The notes beneath the pieces are model-generated. The model worked only from the letters and a program-made list of their open reading frames with translations, had not been told where the DNA came from and searched no databases. Made by a program: the position numbers and the translations under genes. Below are positions 18,883 through 28,500 of a DNA stretch of 64,000 nt, in pieces. The stretch covers positions 131,578 to 195,577 of the forward strand of contig PGYB01000001.1 in the NCBI GenBank assembly GCA_002839445.1, given 5' to 3'. How positions within the stretch are numbered: the first letter of the stretch is position 1; each line of letters opens with the position of its first letter. This DNA comes from Candidatus Riflebacteria bacterium HGW-Riflebacteria-1 (GTDB lineage: Bacteria; Muiribacteriota; Ozemobacteria; Ozemobacterales; Ozemobacteraceae).

Positions 18883-20162
18883 TGATTTCACTCGGTTGCA
18901 ACAAAAACACCGCGGACTCAGAGCGCATTGCTAACCGCTTTGCCGCTGCAGGCTGGGGCTGGGCTGAAAAACCAGACGCAGCCGATTTGATCATGATCAA
19001 CACCTGCGGGTTCATCAACGATGCCAAAGAAGAGTCGCTGCAGACAATCATGCAGAACATCACACTGAAAAGCGCCAGACCAGGCGTAAAGGTGTGTGTG
19101 TTTGGCTGCCTGATCAAGCGTTACCGCGCAGAAATATTGAGCGAAATCCCAGAAATCGACTATTTATATGAATTCATGAGCGAAGACCAGCTCAACTCAC
19201 TTGTCTCACTCAATCAAGCAAGCAAGACAGCTCCTGATTACAGCCAGAGCTGGCGATTCTTCACGCCCAAACACATTGGTATCCTCAAAATCGCTGAAGG
19301 TTGCAGCAACCGCTGCTCTTACTGCGCGATACCAGGCATCAGAGGGCCTTTTTATTCACGTACCCAGAGTGATATTCTTGCTGATGCGCAACTGCTTGCT
19401 GATTCCGGAGCACGTGAAATCTCGGTCGTCGCACAGGATATAACCAGATACGGCAGCGATATCAGCGGCAAATGCGATCTGCCAGAACTGGTCAAAGAGC
19501 TTTCAACGATCGAAAACCTCGATTGGATCAGATTACACTATATGCACCCTCGCGGACTCAGCATTAAGCTGATAGATGAACTCTACAGCATCAAAAAGGT
19601 ACTCCCCTACTTCGACATACCTTTTCAACATATCTCAAAGCATATGCTTGAGCTGATGAACCGTAACACAACGCCAGCGCACATGATCAGCCTGATTGAG
19701 CACATCAGACGCAATTTTCCCGACGGAACAATCAGAACAACATTTATTGTCGGCTTTCCCGGAGAGAAAAAGCGCGATTTTGACAAGCTCATCGGCTTTA
19801 TCGAAGAGCACCCGCTTGATCGCGTCGGTGCGTTTGCCTACTCGACAGAAGAAGGAACGTCGGCCGCGACAATGGCCCCGCAAGTCAGAGCGTCTACGCG
19901 TCAGGCTCGCCTCGACCAGCTCATGACACTTCAGCAATTGATTGTTGGCGAGCAAAACCAGCGCCTGACTGGCAAAACAATCAGTGTTATAGTCGACGAA
20001 GTTCTCAGTGACAGGGTTCTGGCACGAACGCCGGGCGACGCCTACGAAGTCGACAATGTAACGACTATCATGGGGAGTCACAATCTTAAGCCTGGCGACA
20101 TAGTAAAAGCTCGCATCACGCATGCAGATTCATACGACTTCACCGCGGAGCTGGTAAAATGA
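18870..20162 (+). CDS. rimO: Ribosomal protein S12 methylthiotransferase RimO
   Basis: RimO is a radical-SAM enzyme with two [4Fe-4S] clusters that adds a methylthio group to the Asp of ribosomal protein S12. From the start at 18870 (430 residues), the N-terminal cluster ligands are Cys10, Cys46 and Cys80; the radical-SAM motif C-x3-C-x2-C is at 145, 149 and 152; a TRAM domain closes the protein (about 368-430). NTCGFINDAKEES and the PYFDIPFQHIS block favour RimO over MiaB. The frame extends back to a GTG at 18846, but the family begins with MK-HLISLGC. pgsA overlaps by ATGA. The start lies inside an inverted repeat. Confidence 0.95.
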   Translation: MKFHLISLGCNKNTADSERIANRFAAAGWGWAEKPDAADLIMINTCGFINDAKEESLQTIMQNITLKSARPGVKVCVFGCLIKRYRAEILSEIPEIDYLYEFMSEDQLNSLVSLNQASKTAPDYSQSWRFFTPKHIGILKIAEGCSNRCSYCAIPGIRGPFYSRTQSDILADAQLLADSGAREISVVAQDITRYGSDISGKCDLPELVKELSTIENLDWIRLHYMHPRGLSIKLIDELYSIKKVLPYFDIPFQHISKHMLELMNRNTTPAHMISLIEHIRRNFPDGTIRTTFIVGFPGEKKRDFDKLIGFIEEHPLDRVGAFAYSTEEGTSAATMAPQVRASTRQARLDQLMTLQQLIVGEQNQRLTGKTISVIVDEVLSDRVLARTPGDAYEVDNVTTIMGSHNLKPGDIVKARITHADSYDFTAELVK

Positions 20163-20767
20163 ATCTGGCGACCAAACTTACCCTGGCACGAGTAGTGGCG
20201 ATACCATTCTTCATGTTTGCCTTCTTTTACCGCGCGCCAGGAGCCAGCCTCGAAGGCGACTGGGGTAAGGCTGCAGCAGCAATTATCTTCATACTGGCCG
20301 CAATCACCGACTACTACGATGGCTACCTGGCAAGGCGATACAAGCAGGTTACTACTTTTGGCAGATTTATGGATCCGATTGCCGATAAATTGCTGGTTTC
20401 TACAGCATTGATTGCGATGGTAGAATATCGCGAGATCACGCACACTGCAGCATGGGTTGCCATAATAATAATCGCACGCGAGTTCGCGGTAACAGGCCTC
20501 AGACTCATCTGCGCCGAGCGCGGCCAGGTAATTGAAGCCAGCGGAGCCGGCAAGCTTAAGACCACGACACAGCTTACCGCAATTATCACAGCTTTATGCT
20601 TTTTAAGTATCAGGGTATTTTTGCTCACCTACGCGCATCATGACTGGCTGGCCCAGCTGATGCAATTTTATGCTGCGACAATACAGGTTCTTATGATTAT
20701 CGCGGCAGTCACCACGGTGTATTCTGGATATGACTATTTCAAAGCGAATTGGCACTTCCTGGACTAA
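20159..20767 (+). CDS. pgsA: CDP-diacylglycerol-glycerol-3-phosphate 3-phosphatidyltransferase
   Basis: PgsA makes phosphatidylglycerophosphate from CDP-diacylglycerol and glycerol-3-phosphate in the inner membrane. The CDP-alcohol phosphotransferase motif D-x2-D-G-x2-A-R-x8-G-x3-D-x3-D is complete, running from DYYDGYLARR to FGRFMDPIADK at about residues 46-72. Hydrophobic helices fill most of the 202 residues, the usual length. The start overlaps the rimO stop (ATGA), and the next gene, pgpA, encodes the following step, so rimO-pgsA-pgpA is a coupled operon. The pairing of pgsA with pgpA is chemically logical; rimO beside pgsA is seen in many bacteria. Confidence 0.96.
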   Translation: MNLATKLTLARVVAIPFFMFAFFYRAPGASLEGDWGKAAAAIIFILAAITDYYDGYLARRYKQVTTFGRFMDPIADKLLVSTALIAMVEYREITHTAAWVAIIIIAREFAVTGLRLICAERGQVIEASGAGKLKTTTQLTAIITALCFLSIRVFLLTYAHHDWLAQLMQFYAATIQVLMIIAAVTTVYSGYDYFKANWHFLD

Positions 20768-21233
20768 CAGCTCGGCGAGTATCGGCAGCATAAAACTGTT
20801 GGGATCCTGCTTTGGACTCGGCTACATAAAAAAAGCGCCGGGCACCCTTGGCAGCCTGCCGGGCATTGCGCTTTTTCTGGCGACAAGGAACTTTGGCGCA
20901 TGGCCACAGATTGGCCTGTTTTTCACGTTTTCACTTATTGCCATTGGAATTTCTGAGCGAATAGAGAGAATCGACCGCAGCATTGACCCTGAAGAAGTGG
21001 TAATAGACGAGGCTGTCGGCATGTGGGCGACACTTCTGTTCATCTGGAATGCGAGTTTTGGCACCATTCTGGCGGGCTTTATACTTTTTCGCCTGCTCGA
21101 TATCTTAAAGCCTTTTCCGATCAACCTTTTTCAGACTTTTCGCGGCGGAACAGGTATTGTTGCCGATGATCTCGCAGCCGGCATGGTCGCGAATCTTATC
21201 TTGCGAGTACTTCTGCTCAACGGCATTATTTAA
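20730..21233 (+). CDS. pgpA: Phosphatidylglycerophosphatase A
   Basis: PgpA removes the terminal phosphate from phosphatidylglycerophosphate to give phosphatidylglycerol. The family core is clear: GLGYIKKAPGTLGSLPG in the first half and the acidic motif EEVVIDEAVGMW near residue 90, followed by hydrophobic helices. The 167-residue length is normal. The only ATG in frame is at 20730, which makes the gene overlap the end of pgsA by 38 bp; no ATG, GTG or well-placed start lies after the pgsA stop. A short N-terminal extension before KLLGSCFGLG is therefore likely real, though a rare start further in cannot be excluded. Confidence 0.93.
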   Translation: MTISKRIGTSWTNSSASIGSIKLLGSCFGLGYIKKAPGTLGSLPGIALFLATRNFGAWPQIGLFFTFSLIAIGISERIERIDRSIDPEEVVIDEAVGMWATLLFIWNASFGTILAGFILFRLLDILKPFPINLFQTFRGGTGIVADDLAAGMVANLILRVLLLNGII

Positions 21234-21660
21234 TTCATCTGAGCACCTGGACTAGTCCTCTGTCACATTTGAATGGCATAAGTTCGATTGGCAATATATG
21301 CGTCTAAAAACGGCCATCTATAAAAAGCTACAAGGGCGCAGGCAGGGTTTTCATGAGCGAAGACTTTTTGCACAAGGACGTGCTTATACAGAGCTGCGCA
21401 GGATAGAGCAGCTCTGAGAGCCAGTCTGCCTTGACGCAACCACGACAACTCGAAACTGAAAGTTTTGTCTGGCGAGAGTTGTAGCGAATGAATTCCTGCC
21501 GAGAGCCCGGCATTAGCAGTATACCATGAATCGAATTCTTGAACTCAAGCGTGACAATTGACTAGTCAGGCAAACAGACTTTCAAGACAAATGGCAGGCG
21601 CCGTAAAAAACCGCTCTGATTATCTTCAGGTCAACTGCCCTACCTGCGAAATTTTGACAA
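21234..21660. other. Intergenic stretch holding repeat A copy 2
   Basis: No credible gene. The first 160 bp are repeat A copy 2. The next 150 bp on the minus strand give short open frames (61 codons or less) without ribosome binding sites, perhaps the decayed remainder of the same element. Another actagt core occurs near 21561. Confidence 0.5.
21248..21394 (-). repeat. Dispersed repeat A, copy 2 (inverted)
   Basis: The reverse complement aligns with window positions 1-148 over its whole length, roughly two thirds or more of positions identical by eye and nearly free of gaps. The last 26 bp of the element are the best conserved (attcaaatgtg then cagaggactagtcc). Its minus-strand frame is open for part of the element but copy 1 has stops and a shift in the same place, so a protein product is unlikely. 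Confidence 0.75.
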
Positions 21661-21692
21661 AAAAAACCGGCCACCAAGGTGGCCGGTTTTTT
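21661..21692. terminator. Terminator of the C25 protease gene
   Basis: A perfect hairpin, accggccacc and ggtggccggt with a 2-nt loop, has six A residues on one side and six T residues on the other, so it can act in both directions. It lies 12 bp beyond the protease stop. Confidence 0.93.
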
Positions 21693-21703
21693 AAGAATCT
21701 GGT

Positions 21704-23653
21704 TTAGAAAACGATTGGCTCGTCAACAACCGGAACGATGTCTGAGTGAATGATGGTTACATAACCGGCAGTCATGTCGCCGGGCATGGTCAGCGCAGCT
21801 TCACCTTCGTCATTAGTGGTAGCAACACGAACGTTTTCAACGCCTTCGGTGTAAACGGTTACACGAGCATTGCTTACAGCTTTGCCGTCTTCGTCTACAA
21901 CGTTAACTTTAACAGTTACTGCATCACCATTGCGGGTGGCTCTGTTTTCGGCTTTAACTTTGGTCGGGGCTTTGAAGCGGACCAGAGAAGTGCCATCACC
22001 GAAAAGGTTCCACTGCTCAAGCATCATAACGCCTGATTTGGTGGGTTCTGCAGTATAGAGTTCGAGACCCTTCATTACGCCGTTGAAGAAGATTCCGCCG
22101 GTGGTCTTGTAGACTTCGTTAGCGATGAGGTTCTTGTTGAATTCAGCCTGAACGTGGATCGGGGGAACCCATTCCATGTTAGTGGTTGCACCGGCGTAAG
22201 ATACTGCACCGGCCGGAGCTTCGATGTTACCTGAACGCATCCAGGCTTCGCCGAAACCAGTGTAGTTAACGAAACGACCGTTTACGCAGGCGACGTCCCA
22301 GATGATGGGCATCATCCAGCCGTTTTTCAGCTGACCAGCGTTGGTGTTGCTGAAGCGGGTGGTTCCCCAGCTGGTGCCGGAGCCATGGCCAAGATAGTTG
22401 ATCAGGCTGAGGCCTTTGTTAACGGCATCGCTAACCATGGCAGCAGTTGCACCCGGATCATAAGCGCTGGAAATTTCTGTGAACATCTTATCAAGCAGAG
22501 CTGTGCGAATCTGTTCGATATAAACCTTATCGGTCGGGTTACCTTCGTTAGAACCGATACCGAGAGCTCTGGTATACCAGGCTTTGTCAGTGGTCGGGAA
22601 ACGTTCGTAGTTTACGAACTTGGCAACCTGATAGGCAACGTCTTTTTCAGTGGTAGCAGACAGGCGGCTGATGATTGCATCCGGAACGTGATCGTCGCCA
22701 ACTATTTTTACATAGCAGGGGTCAGAGTCAGCGCGTTCTTTAACGCCTTTGTTGGTCGGGATCTGTTCGGCATCGCCAACCAGCATGATGTGAGTAAGGC
22801 CATTCTGTGCGAATTCATCTTTAATGAAAGCGTGAATTTCGGTATTGGTTTTGCCAACTTCGCTAAGGGGAACGAGCTTAACATTGATACCGATTTTCTT
22901 TTTCCAATCTACGAAAGGCTTCATGGCGTTCATGAAATCGTCGTAGCAGATGATGAGCAGGCGGCCATTCTCGTCGAGACGTGGCAGGCGGCGGGCGGCT
23001 TCTGTGTAGTTAACAAAAGTGCTCTTGTAGATCGGTTCGAAAACTTTGCTGATTGGGCCAGACTTCTTGAGAGTATTCTTGGAAGTCTTTTCATCGGCAT
23101 TGATTGAAACCTGAAGTTTCTTGTGGATTTTGAGCTTGTTCTGAACAGGATTGTACTGAACAGAATTGATGATCATGTTTACGCCACGGATGTCGCGGAA
23201 AATGAAGGGTTCGCCCATTTTAACAAGGTCTTTGTCAGACGGATACCAGGCATCAGCGCTGTAAGCCGGACCAAAATTGAAAGGTACGGATTCGATGCTG
23301 ATGTTGCGGGTGAAATTGCCTTTGCTGGGCACTACACGAGCGTCAAGTTCAACGATTTCGGATTCAAGGCTTTTTACCTGAAATACGGGGCGACGAGCCG
23401 GGTCTACCATAACCATTGCGGTATATTTTGGCAGGGTCGGTGCATCTTTTTCAGATGAGAGAGAAGATTCTGGAGCAGTGACCAGATAGGCCTTAGCACC
23501 GAGAACCTGAGATTCAGTCAAATCAACCTTCGGACATTCGACTGTGAGAGTGGTTGAATAACCACGAGAAGCGCTAGCAGACACCCCAGCGGCAAAAGCG
23601 GCGCCAGAGCCGAGCAGACTAAGAACAACAAACAAACTGGTAATACGTTTCAA
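21704..23653 (-). CDS. Gingipain-like cysteine protease (peptidase C25)
   Basis: The 649-residue protein has a signal peptide cut near AFAAG (residue 22), an N-terminal propeptide-like part (to about 220), and a C25 catalytic region. The catalytic pair is visible as His423 in NYLGHGSGTSW and Cys456 in DVACVNGRF; the 33-residue spacing equals that of arginine gingipain as I recall it. An Ig-like beta domain (about 565-640) follows. No type IX secretion C-terminal domain is recognised, so export would stop at the periplasm or use another route. Start is TTG, with AGGAGG 7 bp upstream. It has its own promoter and terminator. Residues setting Arg or Lys preference cannot be read reliably. Confidence 0.92.
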   Translation of the reverse strand: MKRITSLFVVLSLLGSGAAFAAGVSASASRGYSTTLTVECPKVDLTESQVLGAKAYLVTAPESSLSSEKDAPTLPKYTAMVMVDPARRPVFQVKSLESEIVELDARVVPSKGNFTRNISIESVPFNFGPAYSADAWYPSDKDLVKMGEPFIFRDIRGVNMIINSVQYNPVQNKLKIHKKLQVSINADEKTSKNTLKKSGPISKVFEPIYKSTFVNYTEAARRLPRLDENGRLLIICYDDFMNAMKPFVDWKKKIGINVKLVPLSEVGKTNTEIHAFIKDEFAQNGLTHIMLVGDAEQIPTNKGVKERADSDPCYVKIVGDDHVPDAIISRLSATTEKDVAYQVAKFVNYERFPTTDKAWYTRALGIGSNEGNPTDKVYIEQIRTALLDKMFTEISSAYDPGATAAMVSDAVNKGLSLINYLGHGSGTSWGTTRFSNTNAGQLKNGWMMPIIWDVACVNGRFVNYTGFGEAWMRSGNIEAPAGAVSYAGATTNMEWVPPIHVQAEFNKNLIANEVYKTTGGIFFNGVMKGLELYTAEPTKSGVMMLEQWNLFGDGTSLVRFKAPTKVKAENRATRNGDAVTVKVNVVDEDGKAVSNARVTVYTEGVENVRVATTNDEGEAALTMPGDMTAGYVTIIHSDIVPVVDEPIVF

Positions 23654-23702
23654 GCTCTTTCCTCCTAATTACTTATCATACTTGTAAAAGCTTAGTTTCT
23701 TG

Positions 23703-23731
23703 ATTATACGGAATGGTACCCCGAGGCGCAA
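23703..23731 (-). promoter_or_regulatory. Sigma-70-type promoter of the C25 protease gene
   Basis: On the minus strand a perfect TATAAT (23708-23703) lies 17 bp after TTGCGC (23731-23726). Transcription would start near 23696 and give a leader of about 40 nt before the AGGAGG ribosome site. The -35 matches only the first three consensus bases. Confidence 0.6.
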
Positions 23732-23854
23732 GAGTTTTGGACAAAAAAAATAGTTTTGTTACACTTATTTTTCTGGAGTCTTTTTAAAAGCGGGCTGCCT
23801 ATTGAACACTACACAAAGAATGTTCAACAGTGCATGTTTTTTGTAACGCCAGCA

Positions 23855-25078
23855 CTAGGAAACTTTGCGACGACGACGGCGACGGCCTTTGCGGATTTTC
23901 TGCGGGGGTTCCTGTTGGAGAATCGATAAAAACTCGTCGCCAAGCAGCCTTGCCTGCCATTCATGTAGAATTTCGCTCTGAATAAGCTGACCCATGCTTT
24001 CAGGCCGAACTTTTGCCAGATCGTAGAGAGCATGCGTTGGCGCCAGAACCGAAGCCGGAATCTGCATCTTGTTGGCCAGGTCATCGCGAATTTCGCGCAA
24101 AGCTTTGGCCAGCTCGCCTTCCCAGGCGTTCAGAAGCTCCTGGCGATCGCGCGGCCTTGGCGGCGGCTCAAGGCCTGAAAGATCGGCCTCCATACCCTCT
24201 CTGATTGCAGCCTGAATTTCTGATGCATGGCGATTGAGAAAGTCTCTGCTGATGTGTTTGATTACAGTCAGTCCAGATACGGTTCTCGGCATTTGTCTGG
24301 CAATTTCAAGAAGAGCCAGATTGCTGAGCAGCATAAATGCAGCGCGGTCGTGGCGCTCAGCGATCTTTTCGCGTAGTTCCCACACCGAGCGAAGAACAGC
24401 CAGCGAACGCTGAGAAAGGCGTGAAGAGCCCTTGATGCGAAACGCGTAGGGATTGCGCAGCGGTGGACTTGACTCTCTGGCTTCGCGGGCGATGTATTCG
24501 CATTCCTGCATGGTCCAGTCCAGGCGCCCAAGATCATCGAGTTCGCGAACCATGAAGTCAAAAATTGGAACGAGACATACCGCGTCAAGAAGTCCATATT
24601 CAATCATTGCGGCAGTCAAAGGGCGGCGCGACCAGTCGCAGCGCTGCAGCCTCTTGTCGAGGGTAAATCCGAGATACTTTTCGGTCAGGGCACGCAAGCC
24701 TAGTTCGCGCTGACCGAGAAACTCGGCAGCTTTGCGGGTGTCAAACATGCGTGGTATAAAAATGCCGAGATCACGTGCCAGCATTGAGACATCATAGTCT
24801 CCGCCATGAAAAACCCACATGCATTTGCTCTGAGCGGCAAACGTCTGAAAGCTTGAAAAATCCTTGATTTTTTGCGGATCAACGATCACTGCTTCGGTTC
24901 TGGTCGCGATTTGTATAAGATTAACTCGCGCATAATACCGATAAAAACCGGCAGACTCAACATCTACAGCGATAATATCGCTTCCAGTTGCGCGTTTTAA
25001 AAAACTTTCGAGCTGTTCAACGGTTTCGATAACCGTAGCGTTGTCAATAAATGTATGATAATCGAATTCTGGTTTCAT
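23855..25078 (-). CDS. rnd: Ribonuclease D (3'-5' exonuclease with HRDC domain)
   Basis: RNase D trims the 3' ends of tRNA and other small RNAs. Numbered from the chosen ATG at 25078 (407 residues), the DEDDy residues are all visible: Asp39 and Glu41 in AVDVESAG, Asp96 in HGGDYDVSML, and Tyr161 with Asp165 in EYGLLDAV. An HRDC domain follows at about residues 205-285, and a basic C-terminal tail ends KIRKGRRRRRRKVS. The frame continues to 25117, but the ATG at 25078 begins the family-like sequence and has AGGA upstream. It is a single gene between the protease and the repeat-rich gap. Confidence 0.93.
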   Translation of the reverse strand: MKPEFDYHTFIDNATVIETVEQLESFLKRATGSDIIAVDVESAGFYRYYARVNLIQIATRTEAVIVDPQKIKDFSSFQTFAAQSKCMWVFHGGDYDVSMLARDLGIFIPRMFDTRKAAEFLGQRELGLRALTEKYLGFTLDKRLQRCDWSRRPLTAAMIEYGLLDAVCLVPIFDFMVRELDDLGRLDWTMQECEYIAREARESSPPLRNPYAFRIKGSSRLSQRSLAVLRSVWELREKIAERHDRAAFMLLSNLALLEIARQMPRTVSGLTVIKHISRDFLNRHASEIQAAIREGMEADLSGLEPPPRPRDRQELLNAWEGELAKALREIRDDLANKMQIPASVLAPTHALYDLAKVRPESMGQLIQSEILHEWQARLLGDEFLSILQQEPPQKIRKGRRRRRRKVS

Positions 25079-25230
25079 CCTGTTCCTGATTGTGTGCGAC
25101 TGTTTTGGCCAATACAAGGGACAACAAAAATATCACATCTTGCCGTGGTTAAGCACCATATTTTTTATTTTATCCTTAATTACCTGGAAAATCATACTAT
25201 TCTCAAAAAATTCGCTCACGGCAAAAGAAC

Positions 25231-25244
25231 AGTCCTCTGTCACA
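25231..25244 (-). repeat. Repeat A end fragment
   Basis: The 14 bases agtcctctgtcaca match exactly the conserved end of repeat A copy 2 (21254 onward) and 12 of them match copy 1. Outside this block the similarity stops. Confidence 0.45.
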
Positions 25245-25265
25245 GTTAAACAATGTTTAAAAACT

Positions 25266-25347
25266 GTCATTCGCGCTTAGAATAGCGAAGACGCAAAATC
25301 CATGTTCTTATTGCCATTCTGGATCCTGTGACTGCGCGCAGGACGAC
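25266..25347 (+). repeat. Dispersed repeat C, copy 1
   Basis: Aligns with 46810-46904: gtcattc-gcgc at the start, gcgaag-cgca-aatcca, ttctggatcctg-gactgc, and gcgcagga-gac at the end. Copy 1 lacks about 11 bp present in copy 2 before the final block. The two ends are roughly inverted relative to each other, as in REP- or MITE-like elements. Confidence 0.65.
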
Positions 25348-25354
25348 CAGATGT

Positions 25355-25399
25355 CGATTACGACGCGCAGGATGCGCTATTGCCAGGGCATCTGAGGAT
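25355..25399 (+). repeat. Dispersed repeat B, copy 1
   Basis: 45 bp matching 40229-40273 at 41 positions with no gaps. It begins cgattacgacgcgcagg and ends ctgaggat. A hexanucleotide tandem repeat lies about 90 bp downstream here and about 26 bp downstream of copy 2. Confidence 0.75.
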
Positions 25400-25491
25400 T
25401 AGACTGCTCCTTAGGTGGTGTTTCTATGGCCTTTGGCAATTAGAGAAGCGCATCCCGCAGAGTTGCCAAGACGGCGCGCCCATGTGCGATT

Positions 25492-25537
25492 ACGAGCACG
25501 AGCTCGAGCACTAGCACGAGCACGAGCACGAGCACGA
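25492..25537 (+). repeat. Hexanucleotide tandem repeat (cgagca)n
   Basis: About 46 bp built from acgagc units with a few imperfect ones (gctcgagc, actagc) in the middle. It lies in the noncoding gap just past the cyclase stop. A different hexamer, gacgaa, is repeated at 40300. Confidence 0.85.
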
Positions 25538-25591
25538 AATAACATACAACAGGACAATGCAAAGGGATTTACGAACGAGATAAGTTGAATA

Positions 25592-28500
25592 TTACTTGTG
25601 GGTGAGAATATATCTTCCGTCCCAGCCTTCTGGTGGGGGAGTCTGCTTGTATTCGTTGCAACGGGTAATATATGTTCTGCTGGGCCCGTCATCAGGCCAG
25701 CGCACAAGAATTTCTTCAAAAGTCGCTATGGCTTCGTCCCATTTGCGGTCGAGGTGCAACTGAATGGCGCGATCATACATTGCGACAAGTTCGCTCCAGC
25801 CCGGTGGTTCCTTGCCGATTTCGCTTACCAGTTCAAAAACTTTCACCGGTTCCTTTTTACCTTTGACCGCCAGAAAGTCAAGAAATCTGCCGGTAACCGC
25901 ATGCTTTGCCTTTTGGTAGGTCGCGTCGCTGACCATAAGCATGGTGCCGTATTCCTTGTTCGCGCCTTCCAGGCGTGAAGCAAGGTTAACACCGTCGCCC
26001 ATACAGGTAAAATTCATCTGCGCCTTTAAAGAACCCATGTAGCCAACAACAACATTGGCAGAGTTAATGCCGGCACGGGCAGAAACTCGCGGCAGACCTC
26101 GCGCCTGCCAGCCGATCTGCAGTTCGTTGATCTTGCGCTGCATGGCGATCGCGCACAGACAGGCGCGCACAGCGTGATCGTCCTGCTTGCGCGGGAAATT
26201 CCAGAATGCCATTACCGCGTCACCGATGAATTTGTCGAGCGTGCCGCCGTATTCAAACAGCAGATCTGTCATTGCACCGAGATATTCGTTAAGCAGCACT
26301 ACCAGTTCTTCTGGGGTAAGAGCTTCTGATATTGAAGTAAACCCGGCAACATCGGAAAAGAATATCGACAACTCGACCTTGTCGCCACCAGGTTTTACGA
26401 GTTCGGGGTTATCAAGCATGTATTGCACGACGTCAGCAGCAACAAAGCGCGAAAACATGTCTTTGGTTTTTTGCGCACGTACGCGCTGTCGCACATAGTT
26501 GGTCAGCGTTGCGATAGCCCAGATCGCGGGGTAACTTATCAGCAGAGCAGAACAGTTAAACATCTGGCGGGCAATATGATAGGAGTTGTAAGAATGCCAG
26601 AAAGCGCTGATCATGAAGGCAAAAGTCAGAAAAGCGCCGGCAACAGGAGTCAGAATATCGAGCAGAAAACCCAGCAGCAGGCACGATAGGAAAAGAGCTA
26701 TAGCAGTATGACGACTATTGGGGTGGCTGATATAAAGCTGATCGAGAATGTTGATGATCGCGTTAGCATGGATTTCAATTCCCATCAGAGGTTCTTTTTG
26801 TACTCGATAAATAGTTTGCAGATCGAGCGGTGTCGGGAAAAAGTCAAAGTCACTTGCCTCGAAAGGGCCTGCCAGGAGAATCTGGCCTGACTTGTTCTTG
26901 CTGCCAGCGCCCGCCCCCAATATTCTGGCATGGGCGTTATCTGGTTGCAGCGCCGTTTTTTCGGGCATTGCTCGCGAAAATTTCTTAAGGGTTTTCCGAT
27001 CAAAACATTCATAAAATGAAACAGAGCCAATCGCTGCACCTTTACTGCCACGCACAGTCGAACCGACAAAATCGATCAGCATCATGCCGCTGCTGGTCAC
27101 AGGTATGCGACGATCGTGGATAACCAGAGGTCCGCCAAAGGTACCAGAAGCAACGCTGTCGTAGATATCGACCAGAGCCCTGTTCATCTCATCAGAATAT
27201 GAGGGCTTTTTGTCGGGGAACTGGCGATCGAGTTCGAGCATGGCAATCTTAAGGCTGAAAGAAGGCAACAACTGCCTGGTCTGCTCATTCAGAATAAAGA
27301 CCGGAGCCGCAGTCACGAAGCTTTTGCTGCCAACACCCATGTCGATCATGGCAGTTTCAGCATTACCCGTAACAAACTTTGCATGTGGCATAATCGTGCG
27401 AGTCACAACTTTGGTGCCGGCTTTGGCCAGTCTTGCGGCATCGGATGCAGTATCGGTCTCAGAGGGCGTAATCGCGACTTCTTCGCGCAAAGTATGGGCT
27501 GCCAGAATAATTTTGCTCTGGCTGGAAGCAATTGCATTAACCAGCATGGCATCTGTTTCTGGTCTTTTGTCACCCTGCAAAACAAAGTCAAAGCCGATTA
27601 TCGCGGCCGGTTCGATGAGAAATTCACTGGGCGGGTGCTCGATATCGGCATGAAGTGAAATGCTTAATACATTGCCTGGCCTATCATATAGATCAATGCT
27701 GAAGCGGGGAGACAGACGGCCAATGTTCTCCAGAAGATTCTTCCAGCAGTTGAGAAGATAGAGAGCATCAGCGCCCATTTGCTCGTTAAAACCGGCATTC
27801 GCGTGATCCCCAATACCGCCTGCTGCACAGCCGCCAAAAAGCTTGTAGTCAGTCTGATCTTCAGCGTCAACTGGTTCAGGGGTATTCTTATCAGGCGTTT
27901 CAAGAGACTTTTGAATGTATTCCTTTAACTCTGGGTCACCCCAGTTGATTGCCAGAGTAGGCAAAAGGAAAAATTTCTGGTATGAGGCTGTGCGATCAAG
28001 TGTTGAACCCGACAGGCTGGTAAAAAAATTCTTCTGCATCGGGTTCCAGAACACAGACTCAACCTTGATCAGGCTGCTGAAGCCATGTTTATCAGGGTTG
28101 TTCTTAAAAAAGTCACGAATGCGGCGACCGGTAGAATGCCACTGTGTCTGATCAAAAATTTTGTTTTGGGTTGCTGACGCCGGTTCAGAGGCATCTAAAA
28201 AGGAACCCCACTCGTCATAGCCGGTTTTAAAAACTAGATCTGTTATCCCGGAAAACGTTCCGATCTCGATGCATAAAACGCGTAAGCCGCGTCCCTTATC
28301 TTCTGAACGCCTTTTAGCAATCTGGTAACCGCCGAGAAAACGAAACATTGAGGCAAATTCATCACGGTCAGGATTTTTTTCGAGAAGCTCTGATGTCGCC
28401 TGATCTTTTTTGACAATCCAGACGCGTGGGTGCTCCTCAGATTTGCTTTTGTCATACTCTTTCGACTGCAGCCGCATCTGCAGAATCATTGAATTGAGCT

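Larger units (their letters stand above)
25079..25591. other. Intergenic stretch rich in short repeats
   Basis: No credible gene in 513 bp. In order it holds a fragment of the repeat A end (25231-25244), repeat C copy 1 (25266-25347), repeat B copy 1 (25355-25399) and a hexanucleotide tandem repeat (25492-25537). All three families have relatives elsewhere in the window. Confidence 0.6.

Noticed and set aside
21263..21448. 61-codon minus-strand frame within repeat A copy 2
   Set aside because: The related copy at the window start has stops and a shift in the same region, so the frame is not maintained.
23802..23827. Inverted repeat ttgaaca and tgttcaa downstream of rnd
   Set aside because: 7-bp arms with a 12-bp spacer and no T run; too weak to call operator or terminator.
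25492..25537. CRISPR array
   Set aside because: Units are 6 bp and contiguous, with no spacers and no cas genes in the window.
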